Origin: JBCDIQ01 sp039024295
Lineage (GTDB): Bacteria > Bacteroidota > Bacteroidia > J057
Direction: 5' to 3'
Assembly: GCA_039024295.1 (NCBI GenBank)
Contig: JBCDIQ010000202.1
Location: 1 to 10,319, forward strand
Length of the DNA stretch: 10,319 nucleotides
Program-made: the position numbers and the translations under genes
In this document: in pieces, positions 1 to 7,028 of the stretch
Layout: each line of letters starts with the position of its first letter
Position numbering within the stretch: the stretch's first letter is position 1
The notes under the pieces: generated by a model
The model's database searches: none
The model's input: the letters and a program-made list of their open reading frames with translations, nothing else
Told to the model about the DNA's origin: nothing

Positions 1-592
1 ATTCGAGGCTGAATACCCCCACCAACTGTCGGTTCACCCGCGCAGGATTCACCATCGGCCCTAGCATATTGAAAAAAGTCTTGATGCCCAGGTTTCGACG
101 GATGGGGGCCACGTTTTTCATTGCTGGATGAAAGAGCGGCGCATGGAGAAAGCAGATATTGGCGGTTTCCATCTTTTTGCGCAAGTGATCTGTGTCATTG
201 GTGAATTTACCCCCAAAGTATTCGATCACATTGCTCGAGCCAGAAACCGAGGAAACGCCATAATTCCCATGCTTGGCAACCGGAATACCCGCTCCGGCTG
301 TCACAAAAGAGGCAAGGGTGGAAATATTGAAGGTATCTTTGCCATCTCCACCGGTTCCACACAGGTCAATGGGGTCAAAGTCACTGAAATCAACGGGTAC
401 ACACAGGTCCAACATGGCGTTCCGAAATCCTTCGAGCTCATCGACTGTGATGCTTCGCATGTTGTACACCGTCAGAAATGCCGCCACCTGCTCAACGGGA
501 AACTCTCCCTTAGCAATCTGGTGAAGGGTTTCATATGCTTCAGCCTTGCTCAGGACATGGTGGGCAAAGAGTTGTTGTAAGAGGGTTTTCAA
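1..592 (-). CDS. trpD: anthranilate phosphoribosyltransferase TrpD, N-terminal 197 residues (3' end outside window)
   Basis: TrpD transfers the phosphoribosyl group of PRPP to anthranilate, the second committed step of tryptophan synthesis, in the cytoplasm. The minus-strand frame is open to the left edge. Visible family motifs in order are an N-terminal helical region, CGTGGDG (residues 78-84, PRPP-binding loop), NIST (89-92), KHGNYGVSSVSGSSNV (107-122, the family KHGN...SS.SG segment), HAPLFHPAMKNV (150-161), and FNMLGPMVNP (174-183). The Mg-binding segment and the rest of the catalytic domain lie beyond the window. The only reasonable start is TTG at 592, giving an N-terminus MKTLLQQLF; an in-frame stop lies 21 bases upstream and no ATG intervenes. 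There is no Shine-Dalgarno sequence. It lies 75 bp after trpG on the same strand, so it is read as the third structural gene of the trp operon. Family identity is secure; the TTG start is inferred. Confidence 0.95.
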   Translation of the reverse strand, partial: MKTLLQQLFAHHVLSKAEAYETLHQIAKGEFPVEQVAAFLTVYNMRSITVDELEGFRNAMLDLCVPVDFSDFDPIDLCGTGGDGKDTFNISTLASFVTAGAGIPVAKHGNYGVSSVSGSSNVIEYFGGKFTNDTDHLRKKMETANICFLHAPLFHPAMKNVAPIRRNLGIKTFFNMLGPMVNPARVNRQLVGVFSLE

Positions 593-601
593 GGGAACAG
601 G

Positions 602-672
602 TATTAGGTTTTAGGTGAAAGGGATAAGGTGTTGGGGGATAGGAATCAGGCTTTAGGCCTTGGGTTTTTAGG
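602..672. repeat. degenerate TTAGG-type G-rich repeat tract in the trpG-trpD gap
   Basis: The plus strand of this gap carries repeated TTAGG/ATAGG/CAGG units: TTAGG at 604, 611, 653 and 668, ATAGG at 639, plus GGG and GGGGG runs. The trpD-trpG mRNA strand is correspondingly C-rich (CCTAA-like). The last unit overlaps the trpG stop codon. The units are irregularly spaced, so this is a decayed or imperfect low-complexity repeat, not a clean microsatellite. Function is unknown; it could be inert spacer or could affect coupling between trpG and trpD. Confidence 0.5.
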
Positions 673-1282
673 TGGAAGACATGGAGATGCGTTGATAATT
701 TTCTGTTCTAAGCTCTATCTCCAACCAGTTTGCGATCATCTTTTTTCCGTCAGAAGTGATGATAGACTCAGGGTGGAATTGAAGTCCTTGCACATCAAAT
801 TCGCGGTGGCGTAAGCCCATGATTTGACCGGCATTGTCCTCTGCAGTGATGATGAATTCATTGGGCAGGGTGGTTTTTTCCACAGCCCAGGAATGGTACC
901 TCGCTCCCAGGAATTGCGCTGGCATATCTGCCAGAAGACCATAGTGGTCCTTTACGTAAATGGGAGTCCCCATTCCGTGAAGCACCTCATCCAGGTTAAA
1001 CAAGTTTCCCCCAAAAGCTTCTGCGATTGCCTGATGCCCCAGGCAGATGCCAAGAATGCTCTTTGAGGCTGCATATTTCTTTATGAGCGGCAATAACTCT
1101 CCTGCTTCCGACGGGATACCAGGACCTGGGGAAAGAAGGATTTTATCAAACCGCTCAACTTCCTCCAATGGCAGCTTGTCATTTCGATGGATTTCCATAC
1201 CTCCTCCGAATCCGAGTTCGGTAATGATATGAACCAGGTTGTAGGTGAAGGAATCGTAGTTATCAAAAACGAGGATTTTCAT
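668..1282 (-). CDS. trpG: anthranilate synthase component II (glutamine amidotransferase) TrpG
   Basis: TrpG is the class I glutamine amidotransferase subunit that hydrolyses glutamine and passes ammonia to TrpE, making anthranilate from chorismate. The 204-residue protein is of normal length for a stand-alone TrpG. It opens with the typical MKILVFDNYDSFTYNL and has the oxyanion-region SPGPG at 51-55. The nucleophile is Cys80 in GICLGHQ, with catalytic His170 and Glu172 in FHPES, so the triad is complete. The HGM segment (102-104) and YHSW (129-132) are also typical of this subfamily. It begins 26 bp after the trpE stop and precedes trpD, consistent with co-transcription. The same fold serves PabA in folate synthesis, but the trpE/trpD neighbours support the Trp role; it could serve both. 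Confidence 0.97.
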   Translation of the reverse strand: MKILVFDNYDSFTYNLVHIITELGFGGGMEIHRNDKLPLEEVERFDKILLSPGPGIPSEAGELLPLIKKYAASKSILGICLGHQAIAEAFGGNLFNLDEVLHGMGTPIYVKDHYGLLADMPAQFLGARYHSWAVEKTTLPNEFIITAEDNAGQIMGLRHREFDVQGLQFHPESIITSDGKKMIANWLEIELRTENYQRISMSST

Positions 1283-1308
1283 GTTTCTGCAGATTCAGTG
1301 GTGGTCAT

Positions 1309-2739
1309 CTAGAGGGTTTCAGCTACTTCCATGGCTTTGCGGAGCGCACCTAATTTGTTGTGCACCTCTTGTAATTCTTTTTCAGGAACGGATCGGGCCA
1401 CAACGCCTGCCCCAGCCTGGTAGTACAAAGTGTTATTTTTACTCATAAAAGAGCGGATCATGATCGCATGGTTAAAACTTCCATCTAGCCCAATGGCCCC
1501 AATGGCCCCTCCATAAAACCCCCGATTCTGGTTCTCATACCGATCAATCAATTGCATAGCCATGTGCTTAGGTGCCCCGCTTAAGGTGCCAGCAGGAAAG
1601 GTATCTCCCACAACTTTCATGGGATCGGCTTCTGGACTTAGTTCACCCGTTACTTTCGAAACCAAATGGATGACATGGGAATAGAATTGAATTTCTTTGA
1701 AGGTTTCCACCTTCACGCTTTGACCATTGCGGCTCAGGTCGTTCCTGGCGAGGTCCACCAGCATGATGTGTTCCGAATTTTCCTTGGGATCATCGAATAG
1801 TGCTTGCGCCAGCTCCTTATCCGATTCATCGTTGCAAGTCCGACGGAAAGTGCCCGCAATAGGGTGAATGGTTGCCTTGCCTCCCTGAATGATTAATTGG
1901 GCTTCAGGAGAAGAACCGAAGATCTTGAATCGACCATAGTCACAATAGAACAGGTAAGGAGAAGGGTTAATCGATCGCAGACAACGGTATACATTGAATT
2001 CATCTCCAAGAAACTGTTGCTGATATTGCCGGGAAAGCACAATCTGAAATACGTCCCCTCGCTGACAATGGTCTTTGCCTTTTTGAAGAATCTCCAGGAA
2101 GGCATCATCTTCAATGTTGGTCCGTTCTTCTCCGGTTCGTTCAAATTGGAATGCAGGAACATTTTGATTGGCGATTAAACTCTTAATTCGCGCGAGATTC
2201 GACCCCTCACCTGCTCCCAATAATTCCAACAGGTGAAGCTCATTTTTGAAATGGTCCACCACCAACAGGTAGCGATACAAACGGTACATCACCTCCGGAA
2301 TTTCCCTCTCAGGAGTTGAGCTGCCCTGGATTTCCACCTCCTCATAGTACCTCACGGTGTCATAAGTCTGGTACCCAAATACCCCGACATGCAAAAAGGG
2401 TAAATCCAGATTGGGAACATCAAACGTCTTTAGAAAGACGCCCAGTTGGTGTGCAAGGTCAGGAACCGGGCCTAAGGTTGTGTGTGTTTCCACCTTTCCA
2501 GGCAATTGCTGAAAAATGACGTCTCCTTCTACCCGAAACTCAGCAAGGGATTCAAAAGCCAGATAGGAATAGCTGTTGTCATTTCCGTGGTAGTCAGAAC
2601 TTTCCAATAGCACTGTATTGGCAAATTGATCTCTGAGCTTAAGGTATAAGCTCACTGGGGTCAAAGTGTCGGCCAGCATTCGAAGGTGGTTCAATTCAAA
2701 CGAGACTGGTTTTATAGAGGGAGAAGAAACAGGTTTCAT
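1309..2739 (-). CDS. trpE: anthranilate synthase component I TrpE
   Basis: TrpE converts chorismate and ammonia (or TrpG-derived ammonia) to anthranilate. The 476 residues fit the family. The N-terminal part holds LLESSD (44-49), corresponding to the LLES motif that binds tryptophan in feedback-regulated TrpE proteins. The chorismate-binding domain shows INPSPYLFY (257-265), FGSSPEA (274-280), HPIAGTFRR (292-300), the SEHIMLVDLARND segment (322-334), FPAGTLSGAPK (381-391), GFYGGAIG (407-414) and QAGAGVVA (441-448). The ATG at 2739 lies 22 nt beyond the U-run of an attenuator-like terminator, and a Trp-rich leader ORF lies upstream, so transcription into trpE is probably tryptophan-controlled. 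Paralogues such as PabB or MenF share the fold, but LLES, the adjacent trpG/trpD and the Trp leader favour TrpE. Confidence 0.97.
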   Translation of the reverse strand: MKPVSSPSIKPVSFELNHLRMLADTLTPVSLYLKLRDQFANTVLLESSDYHGNDNSYSYLAFESLAEFRVEGDVIFQQLPGKVETHTTLGPVPDLAHQLGVFLKTFDVPNLDLPFLHVGVFGYQTYDTVRYYEEVEIQGSSTPEREIPEVMYRLYRYLLVVDHFKNELHLLELLGAGEGSNLARIKSLIANQNVPAFQFERTGEERTNIEDDAFLEILQKGKDHCQRGDVFQIVLSRQYQQQFLGDEFNVYRCLRSINPSPYLFYCDYGRFKIFGSSPEAQLIIQGGKATIHPIAGTFRRTCNDESDKELAQALFDDPKENSEHIMLVDLARNDLSRNGQSVKVETFKEIQFYSHVIHLVSKVTGELSPEADPMKVVGDTFPAGTLSGAPKHMAMQLIDRYENQNRGFYGGAIGAIGLDGSFNHAIMIRSFMSKNNTLYYQAGAGVVARSVPEKELQEVHNKLGALRKAMEVAETL

Positions 2740-2760
2740 GTAATGAAGGTCTTGAAATGC

Positions 2761-2795
2761 AAAAAGCTTACTGACGTACAGGCCAGTAAGCTTTT
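2761..2795 (-). terminator. trp attenuator: intrinsic terminator upstream of trpE
   Basis: On the trp mRNA strand, AAAAGCTTACTG (2795-2784) pairs perfectly over 12 bp with CAGTAAGCTTTT (2773-2762) around a 10-nt loop. The 3' arm runs into a short U-run (TTTTT, ending at 2761). The stem ends 22 nt before the trpE ATG, downstream of the leader peptide stop. Its 5' arm can instead pair with an upstream segment (2833-2821), as expected of an attenuator and not of a simple operon-end terminator. Confidence 0.85.
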
Positions 2796-2862
2796 CTATT
2801 TAAATTCATTCACAACGAATAAAGTACTGTCCTGCTGATTTACTCAGAAGGCCACCACCAGT
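2780..2862 (-). promoter_or_regulatory. trp leader RNA with mutually exclusive hairpins (attenuation switch)
   Basis: Reading the mRNA strand, segment 1 is CCTTCTGA (2851-2844), just after the Trp codons. It pairs with TCAGCAGG (2838-2831) at 7 of 8 positions, and ACTG (2862-2859) can add four pairs with CAGT (2829-2826). Segment 2, AGGACAGTACTTT (2833-2821), can instead pair with segment 3, AAAGCTTACTGGCCT (2794-2780): 8 of 9 pairs, then a 2-nt bulge and four more. Segment 3 contains the 5' arm of the terminator, so the 2:3 pairing prevents termination. Inferred operation: stalling at Trp codons blocks segment 1 and allows antitermination; a ribosome reaching the stop codon covers the start of segment 2 and the terminator forms. 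The layout resembles the Bacteroid-trp leader motif described in this phylum; membership was not tested. Confidence 0.82.
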
Positions 2863-2887
2863 TTTTTTCTTGTGAATGTTGATACAT
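2840..2887 (-). CDS. trpL: trp leader peptide MYQHSQEKNWWWPSE
   Basis: This is a 15-codon ORF, far below usual gene-calling length. It begins with ATG at 2887 and ends with TAA at 2842-2840. Residues 10-12 are three consecutive tryptophans, encoded by TGG TGG TGG at 2860-2852. Tryptophan is normally about one residue in a hundred, so three in a row in a 15-residue ORF directly upstream of trpE is strong evidence of a sensing peptide. The ATG lies about 10 nt after the predicted transcription start and no Shine-Dalgarno sequence is seen, as is common in Bacteroidota. The stop codon lies in the loop of the 1:2 hairpin, so a ribosome terminating there would cover part of segment 2. The peptide itself probably has no function beyond being translated. 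Confidence 0.85.
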   Translation of the reverse strand: MYQHSQEKNWWWPSE

Positions 2888-2902
2888 GTCAATTGATTTA
2901 CT

Positions 2903-2934
2903 CAAAAGTATAAGGATTTCTGAATATTAACAAG
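2903..2934 (-). promoter_or_regulatory. predicted trp operon promoter (Bacteroidetes type)
   Basis: On the minus strand TACTTTTG (2910-2903) matches the Bacteroidetes -7 consensus TAnnTTTG exactly. CTTG (2934-2931), one mismatch from the -33 TTTG box, lies 20 nt upstream, an acceptable spacing. Transcription would start near 2896-2899, about 10 nt before the leader ATG, giving a leader of about 160 nt before trpE. Position, strand and spacing agree with the leader architecture; the start site is predicted, not measured. Confidence 0.65.
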
Positions 2935-2964
2935 CTTCGAGTAAGAATTTAGCAAGTAAGCATC

Positions 2965-2985
2965 CAATTTGTTTTTTACAAATTG
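2965..2985 (-). terminator. AT-rich hairpin after the T9SS protein gene (weak terminator candidate)
   Basis: CAATTTGT and ACAAATTG form a perfect 8-bp inverted repeat around a 5-nt T/A loop, 21 nt beyond the stop of the upstream gene. There is no U-run after the stem in the minus direction, and the stem is AT-rich. It could be a weak terminator or a 3'-end-stabilising hairpin; it separates that gene from the trp promoter. Confidence 0.3.
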
Positions 2986-3006
2986 ATACCGACCAAACCA
3001 ATTTCA

Positions 3007-6000
3007 TCAAGGCTCAATCAGTACTTTGCCCGTAAAACGATCTCGACCCACCTGTAACTGAAACAGATAGATACCGGGAGCCTGAGGGGGGAATTCGATT
3101 TCCTGGATTACTTTTCCTGCCTGGGCTGGATGAATAATTTCTCGATATACCTCCTTACCATTCAAGCCGATGAGTTGAAAAATACCTGGCTGTACCTCAG
3201 CAGTGGTAAACCTCAGGAAAAAGTGCCCCGTATTGGGATTAGGGTACAGTTTGACTCCACCTGTGGAAAGCTCATCCCGAAGGTCTATCTCCACCACATC
3301 TGAGTAAACAAACGTCCCGTCCTCATTTTCCATCCTGAGTCGATAAGCCAGTATACTTGCAGGAACCTCCAGGTCGAGGTATTCATAGGAGCGCAGTACA
3401 TCGCTGTTCCCAACAGCAATCAAGTCCCCTATTGAGGAGAATTCCTGCCCAGGCTCACTTCGTTCAATTGAAAATCTTCTAAGTTGGTTTTCAGAAGCGG
3501 TTTGCCAGCTCAGTTGTACTTGCCCTTCATCCGCTGCCTGGGCATCAAAGTCGAGTAATTCCACTGCAAGTGGCCGAATGGTTACGAGCATAGAGTCTAC
3601 CAAAATGCATTCCCCATTGTACACGGTTAGGGTATACCAGGTATCGACTAACGGTCCAGCTTTGGGGTCTTCTATCGTGGAATCATTCAAAGTAGCACCT
3701 GGAGACCAACGATACACCAGTCCTCCAGGAGGCGGATAAAACCGATAGGCATCTGGAGTTGCAGGATTTACCGACCATCGCGAATGGTTTCGTCCTGGTA
3801 CAGCCAAACCACGAGTCCCATCATTGTTTTCTATGCCTTGAGTCATTTCGGTACCCCCTCCGTCATCGTCAATATCCGTACTGAGGACGTCAATGTAATG
3901 GGTTGTCTCATGGAGGATGATTTGACCTGTGAGTCGACGCCCATTGGTGCCATAGTGATGAACTTCCCGGAAGTTTACCACCAACTGCCGGTTGGGAAAA
4001 GTCCCAATCGTCCGGTAATCAATTCTGCTGAAATTTTTGTTATTCAGGTTTTCCCAAAATAAAGCCACCAAATTATCAGGCAATCTATTGTCAGGAATAG
4101 GATCGGCAGAATTGTCATCATTCTGATTGGTAAAGGTGATCCAGCCATCCGAAGCAATGTAAAACTGGGTGTAGGTATTACAATAAAAGGTAAAAGGGAA
4201 CCCAATATTTAGTGCACCCGTGATATCATTGTTTCCCAGGTTAACAGCCGTTCCATTACCGGCTACAGGTGCATGGGGGATTTGCTGAACCGTGTAATCA
4301 TAGCAGGTAAAGGTGGCAGGAGGACCAAAATAGGTTCCATCTACCTGAGCTGTATCTCCATAAAATACAGTTCGATGAGGGCCTGCGTCTACACTTGCCA
4401 CATCCAATTGCAAGGAGGCTGTTTGGGGACAATTTCCTGCCATGGGCATGATGGTGGCATCATAGGTGGTATTAGCAGGAGGATTTACCTGAATGCTGTC
4501 ACCTGTTCCAATTACCGTGGGAATGCCCTGGACCCGCCATTGAACGGCGTAACTGCCAGGTGCAGCCTGTAGGTGAAACTTCCAGGATTCATTCAGAGTT
4601 GACCACAATCCCCCATTTTTTCCAGGAACAGCAGCCCCAAAGGTTCCTGTTGCATTTTCTATTCCCTGGGTCATGCTACTTCCAGGTCCTCCATTATCAA
4701 TCCGAGTACTGTGAACATCGATTTCTCCACTTCCTTCATGGAGCACCACCTGAACGTTGACCAAACAGGTCAAACAACCCGCATGAGGCACATTTACCAT
4801 GTTCATGACCAGTTGTCGATTAGGAGCTGTTCCTGTGGTAAAGTAGGAAATAGTCCCTCCATTACCAGGATTCAAATCATCCCAGGCAAACGCAATCAGG
4901 TTATTGGACCCGGTTGCAGTGGGAACAGGGTCATTGCTCCAGTCTGGATCCGTGGGCGCAACCCCATTGGAAAATTGCATCCAGCCATTGGAACCAATGT
5001 AAAAACCGGAATAGGTGTTACAATAAAAGTCAAAATCAAACCCGATGGGCAGAATCCCACTCACCGACTCATCCGTAAGGGTAACCCCTGTCCCCGTTCC
5101 CGTAACAGGTGAGTAGGGAATCGAAGTTGCCACATAGGTGCTACAGGGCCCTCCGCTCACATTGGCGTATAACTTAACCGGATCTCCTGCACATAATTGC
5201 TGAGCCGAAGAATATGGGGACACCTTCAAATTGCTGTCCACAATGTCCACTTTCACAGAGTCTCTGACCTGGCACCCATTTGGAGCCAAAGCGGTTAAAT
5301 AATACATGGTACTATTGCCGGGTGAAGCATTGGTGGTAGGCACATTGGTCGCGGCAAGCCCCAGCGGCGGCTGCCAAGTATAGGCGTAGGCTCCTGGAGA
5401 AGAAGGGGTTCCTTTTACAATTGCTGTACTGCCATCACAGATGACCGTATCACTGCTCATATTCAGTGCAAAGCCTGGAGCCACGGTTACCGTAACGGTA
5501 TCCCGTGGCGTACAGGGGAAATTTGACAACACTTCATAGGTGGTGGTCACCAGGGGGGTGGCACTGGGAGAAGCACAGGTGTTACAACTCAAACTGGCAT
5601 TATCTCCGGAAAGGACTCGCCAGGTAAAGGTATTCCCCCCAACGGCACTAAGGGTCGCGGGCACACTGCCGCTTCCGGTGCAATAGGTAAGATCAGGCCC
5701 GGCAGCAGTGCGGTCCCGCACCACCAACGTAATGGCCCGTGCCTGGATACCCTTGATTGGACAGGCATTGTCCTCCATGTTCACCACAAAGGTATGGGAG
5801 CCAATATCGGCTAGGCCAGGCGTCCAGGTAAATCGTCCCTGGATGGGAGATCGTCCAGAATCAGGAGTGAAGGTTGCCCCTGCAATACCATTGTTCCATC
5901 TCATCCATATGCTATCGGTTGCATTGGCATCTGTACCTGGAACATTGAAACTAATGGTGTTCCCGGCACATACTTCTAGCGTTTGGCCGACCAAAGGGAG

Positions 6001-6876
6001 ACCTCCTGTAACACCTGTTGGATTACCAGCTATCGGGTTGGCGTTGGTACAATTCAGAACGGTTACCTGAATATCTCGAGTCACAGACCCGATCAGAACC
6101 CCATTTCGGTATTCACTCACCCGAACTGCCATGATGCCGATTTCTGTAGCAGTTGGGGTAAGGCTAACATCTCCATTGGTAGAATTAATCGAAACAGCAG
6201 GAACGGAGGTGATAGGGGTTGTGCCAGAATATCCCGGCCGATAACTCACAGGGCTACTGGGCTGATTTAATGGATCAACCAGTGCGTACACCAATGAATC
6301 CCCTTCGGCATCTACCGCTCCATGGTTATACAAGTAAGACTGCCCCCTGCAAATAAATGGGGTGGGGATATTGGTAAAAGTAGGAGAATTGTTGCAGGGA
6401 GCCACCACGTTGTTGAGGGTAGTCTCCACGTACAGATAAGTCGAAGAAGGATTGTTGATTGTGGTAATGGTAGCATTACGGTAGCCTTCTTCATAGCCGA
6501 TCGTCCAATCGGTACACGCCTGAGGCAAGGTCACAACCCCTTGATAGATGAATTCTTCTACTCCGGGCAGCGTACCACCAGGGTTACACTCGGACTGTGA
6601 CAAAAGGGCGGGACACAGAGGGGAAACTTCTCGGATAGATTGCCGGGTGACGTTGAAAGTTAACGACCGGGCACAGGAAGTAGAATACGCCTGAAGGGCA
6701 TAAACAGTTTGTGGATAAATCCCCTCGCAGTCCCGGTAAAATGATAATGTGACGCGATATTGGTTGGTGCCAATACACTCATAGGTAATATCTGCCCCCA
6801 TGGCATGGGACGCATATGACCGTTGAATGAGTAGCCCCAATACCAGCACCACAAGAGCAGGTAAAGCTTTTTTCAT
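3007..6876 (-). CDS. large secreted modular protein with T9SS C-terminal sorting domain
   Basis: A 1289-residue exported protein of unknown specific function, probably anchored at or released from the cell surface. The N-terminus is a signal peptide (KK, hydrophobic core, likely cleavage after RSYA at residue 22). Mature protein begins SHAMGADITYEC, an opening seen in large Bacteroidota T9SS proteins. Next come a cadherin-like segment with DAEGDSLVYAL (189-199), a second such module with FTWTPGLADIG (349-359), two Ig/PKD-like modules (about 392-465 and 476-546), a duplicated unit (556-827 and 829-1101), and a fibronectin-III-like module with LSWQTASE...FSIERS (1104-1198). The tail from 1209 has LYPNPNTG and ends GKVLIEP, typical of the T9SS sorting domain that is removed on export. 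Cysteines are frequent, fitting an extracellular disulphide-bonded protein. No catalytic motif was recognised. It has its own upstream region divergent from the redoxin gene; adhesin or matrix protein is an inference. Confidence 0.9.
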   Translation of the reverse strand: MKKALPALVVLVLGLLIQRSYASHAMGADITYECIGTNQYRVTLSFYRDCEGIYPQTVYALQAYSTSCARSLTFNVTRQSIREVSPLCPALLSQSECNPGGTLPGVEEFIYQGVVTLPQACTDWTIGYEEGYRNATITTINNPSSTYLYVETTLNNVVAPCNNSPTFTNIPTPFICRGQSYLYNHGAVDAEGDSLVYALVDPLNQPSSPVSYRPGYSGTTPITSVPAVSINSTNGDVSLTPTATEIGIMAVRVSEYRNGVLIGSVTRDIQVTVLNCTNANPIAGNPTGVTGGLPLVGQTLEVCAGNTISFNVPGTDANATDSIWMRWNNGIAGATFTPDSGRSPIQGRFTWTPGLADIGSHTFVVNMEDNACPIKGIQARAITLVVRDRTAAGPDLTYCTGSGSVPATLSAVGGNTFTWRVLSGDNASLSCNTCASPSATPLVTTTYEVLSNFPCTPRDTVTVTVAPGFALNMSSDTVICDGSTAIVKGTPSSPGAYAYTWQPPLGLAATNVPTTNASPGNSTMYYLTALAPNGCQVRDSVKVDIVDSNLKVSPYSSAQQLCAGDPVKLYANVSGGPCSTYVATSIPYSPVTGTGTGVTLTDESVSGILPIGFDFDFYCNTYSGFYIGSNGWMQFSNGVAPTDPDWSNDPVPTATGSNNLIAFAWDDLNPGNGGTISYFTTGTAPNRQLVMNMVNVPHAGCLTCLVNVQVVLHEGSGEIDVHSTRIDNGGPGSSMTQGIENATGTFGAAVPGKNGGLWSTLNESWKFHLQAAPGSYAVQWRVQGIPTVIGTGDSIQVNPPANTTYDATIMPMAGNCPQTASLQLDVASVDAGPHRTVFYGDTAQVDGTYFGPPATFTCYDYTVQQIPHAPVAGNGTAVNLGNNDITGALNIGFPFTFYCNTYTQFYIASDGWITFTNQNDDNSADPIPDNRLPDNLVALFWENLNNKNFSRIDYRTIGTFPNRQLVVNFREVHHYGTNGRRLTGQIILHETTHYIDVLSTDIDDDGGGTEMTQGIENNDGTRGLAVPGRNHSRWSVNPATPDAYRFYPPPGGLVYRWSPGATLNDSTIEDPKAGPLVDTWYTLTVYNGECILVDSMLVTIRPLAVELLDFDAQAADEGQVQLSWQTASENQLRRFSIERSEPGQEFSSIGDLIAVGNSDVLRSYEYLDLEVPASILAYRLRMENEDGTFVYSDVVEIDLRDELSTGGVKLYPNPNTGHFFLRFTTAEVQPGIFQLIGLNGKEVYREIIHPAQAGKVIQEIEFPPQAPGIYLFQLQVGRDRFTGKVLIEP
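3574..4392 (-). repeat. tandem protein-domain repeat, copy B (residues 829-1101 of the T9SS protein)
   Basis: Copy B consists of the first part of a PKD-like domain (DAGPHRTVFYGDTAQVDG), an inserted module of about 190 residues (859-1047), and the rest of the PKD-like domain (YRWSPGATLND...YTLTVYNGEC). The insert shares with copy A the series IPHAPVAGNGT, IGFPFTFYCNTY, FYIASDGWITF, PNRQLVVNF, ILHE, MTQGIEN and AVPGRN. DNA around the FYCNTY codons is also visibly similar between copies (ttacaataaaag in both). Confidence 0.8.
4396..5211 (-). repeat. tandem protein-domain repeat, copy A (residues 556-827 of the T9SS protein)
   Basis: Copy A has the same plan as copy B: a PKD-like beginning (LCAGDPVKLYANVSGG), an inserted module (580-768), then the PKD-like remainder (YAVQWRVQGIP...NCPQTASLQLDV). 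Shared insert motifs are IPYSPVTGTGT, IGFDFDFYCNTY, FYIGSNGWMQF, PNRQLVMNM, VLHE, MTQGIEN and AVPGKN. Equivalent residues in A and B are about 276-280 apart. The NGW...F and TQGIEN motifs recall nidogen-like or lectin-like beta-sandwich modules; that family placement is tentative. Confidence 0.8.
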
Positions 6877-6975
6877 AAAAGCTGGTAGTTGGGTAAGGTG
6901 ATGAAATGTGTTGGAAGAACGTCGTGTTTTCGATGCTCAAAGTAGAGAATCCCATTCACTACTCAAAATATTTAG

Positions 6976-6995
6976 ATGTATAACATTTTATACAT
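6976..6995. promoter_or_regulatory. perfect palindrome in the divergent intergenic region (operator candidate)
   Basis: ATGTATAA-CATT-TTATACAT is a perfect 8-bp inverted repeat with a 4-bp centre, about 100 bp upstream of the T9SS protein gene and 206 bp upstream of the redoxin gene. Its right half runs into TACATTTG (6991-6998), an exact match to the TAnnTTTG -7 consensus on the plus strand, though no good -33 box lies at the right distance. It could bind a dimeric regulator or simply be an AT-rich hairpin. The rest of the 324-bp region (6877-7200) holds no gene. Confidence 0.35.
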
Positions 6996-7028
6996 TTGCA
7001 AAATAAGTGTCTAGAATTTTGAATCAGC

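Noticed and set aside
128..580. Open frame of 150 codons on the plus strand opposite trpD
   Set aside because: The minus strand here encodes unmistakable TrpD motifs (CGTGGDG, HPAMKNV, LGPMVNP); the plus-strand translation has no recognisable motif and is a shadow.
2861..2868. A AAA AAC slippery heptamer in the leader peptide just before the Trp codons, suggesting -1 frameshifting
   Set aside because: A 15-codon leader has no evident use for frameshifting, no stimulatory element is at the right place, and an A-run before TGG codons easily arises by chance.
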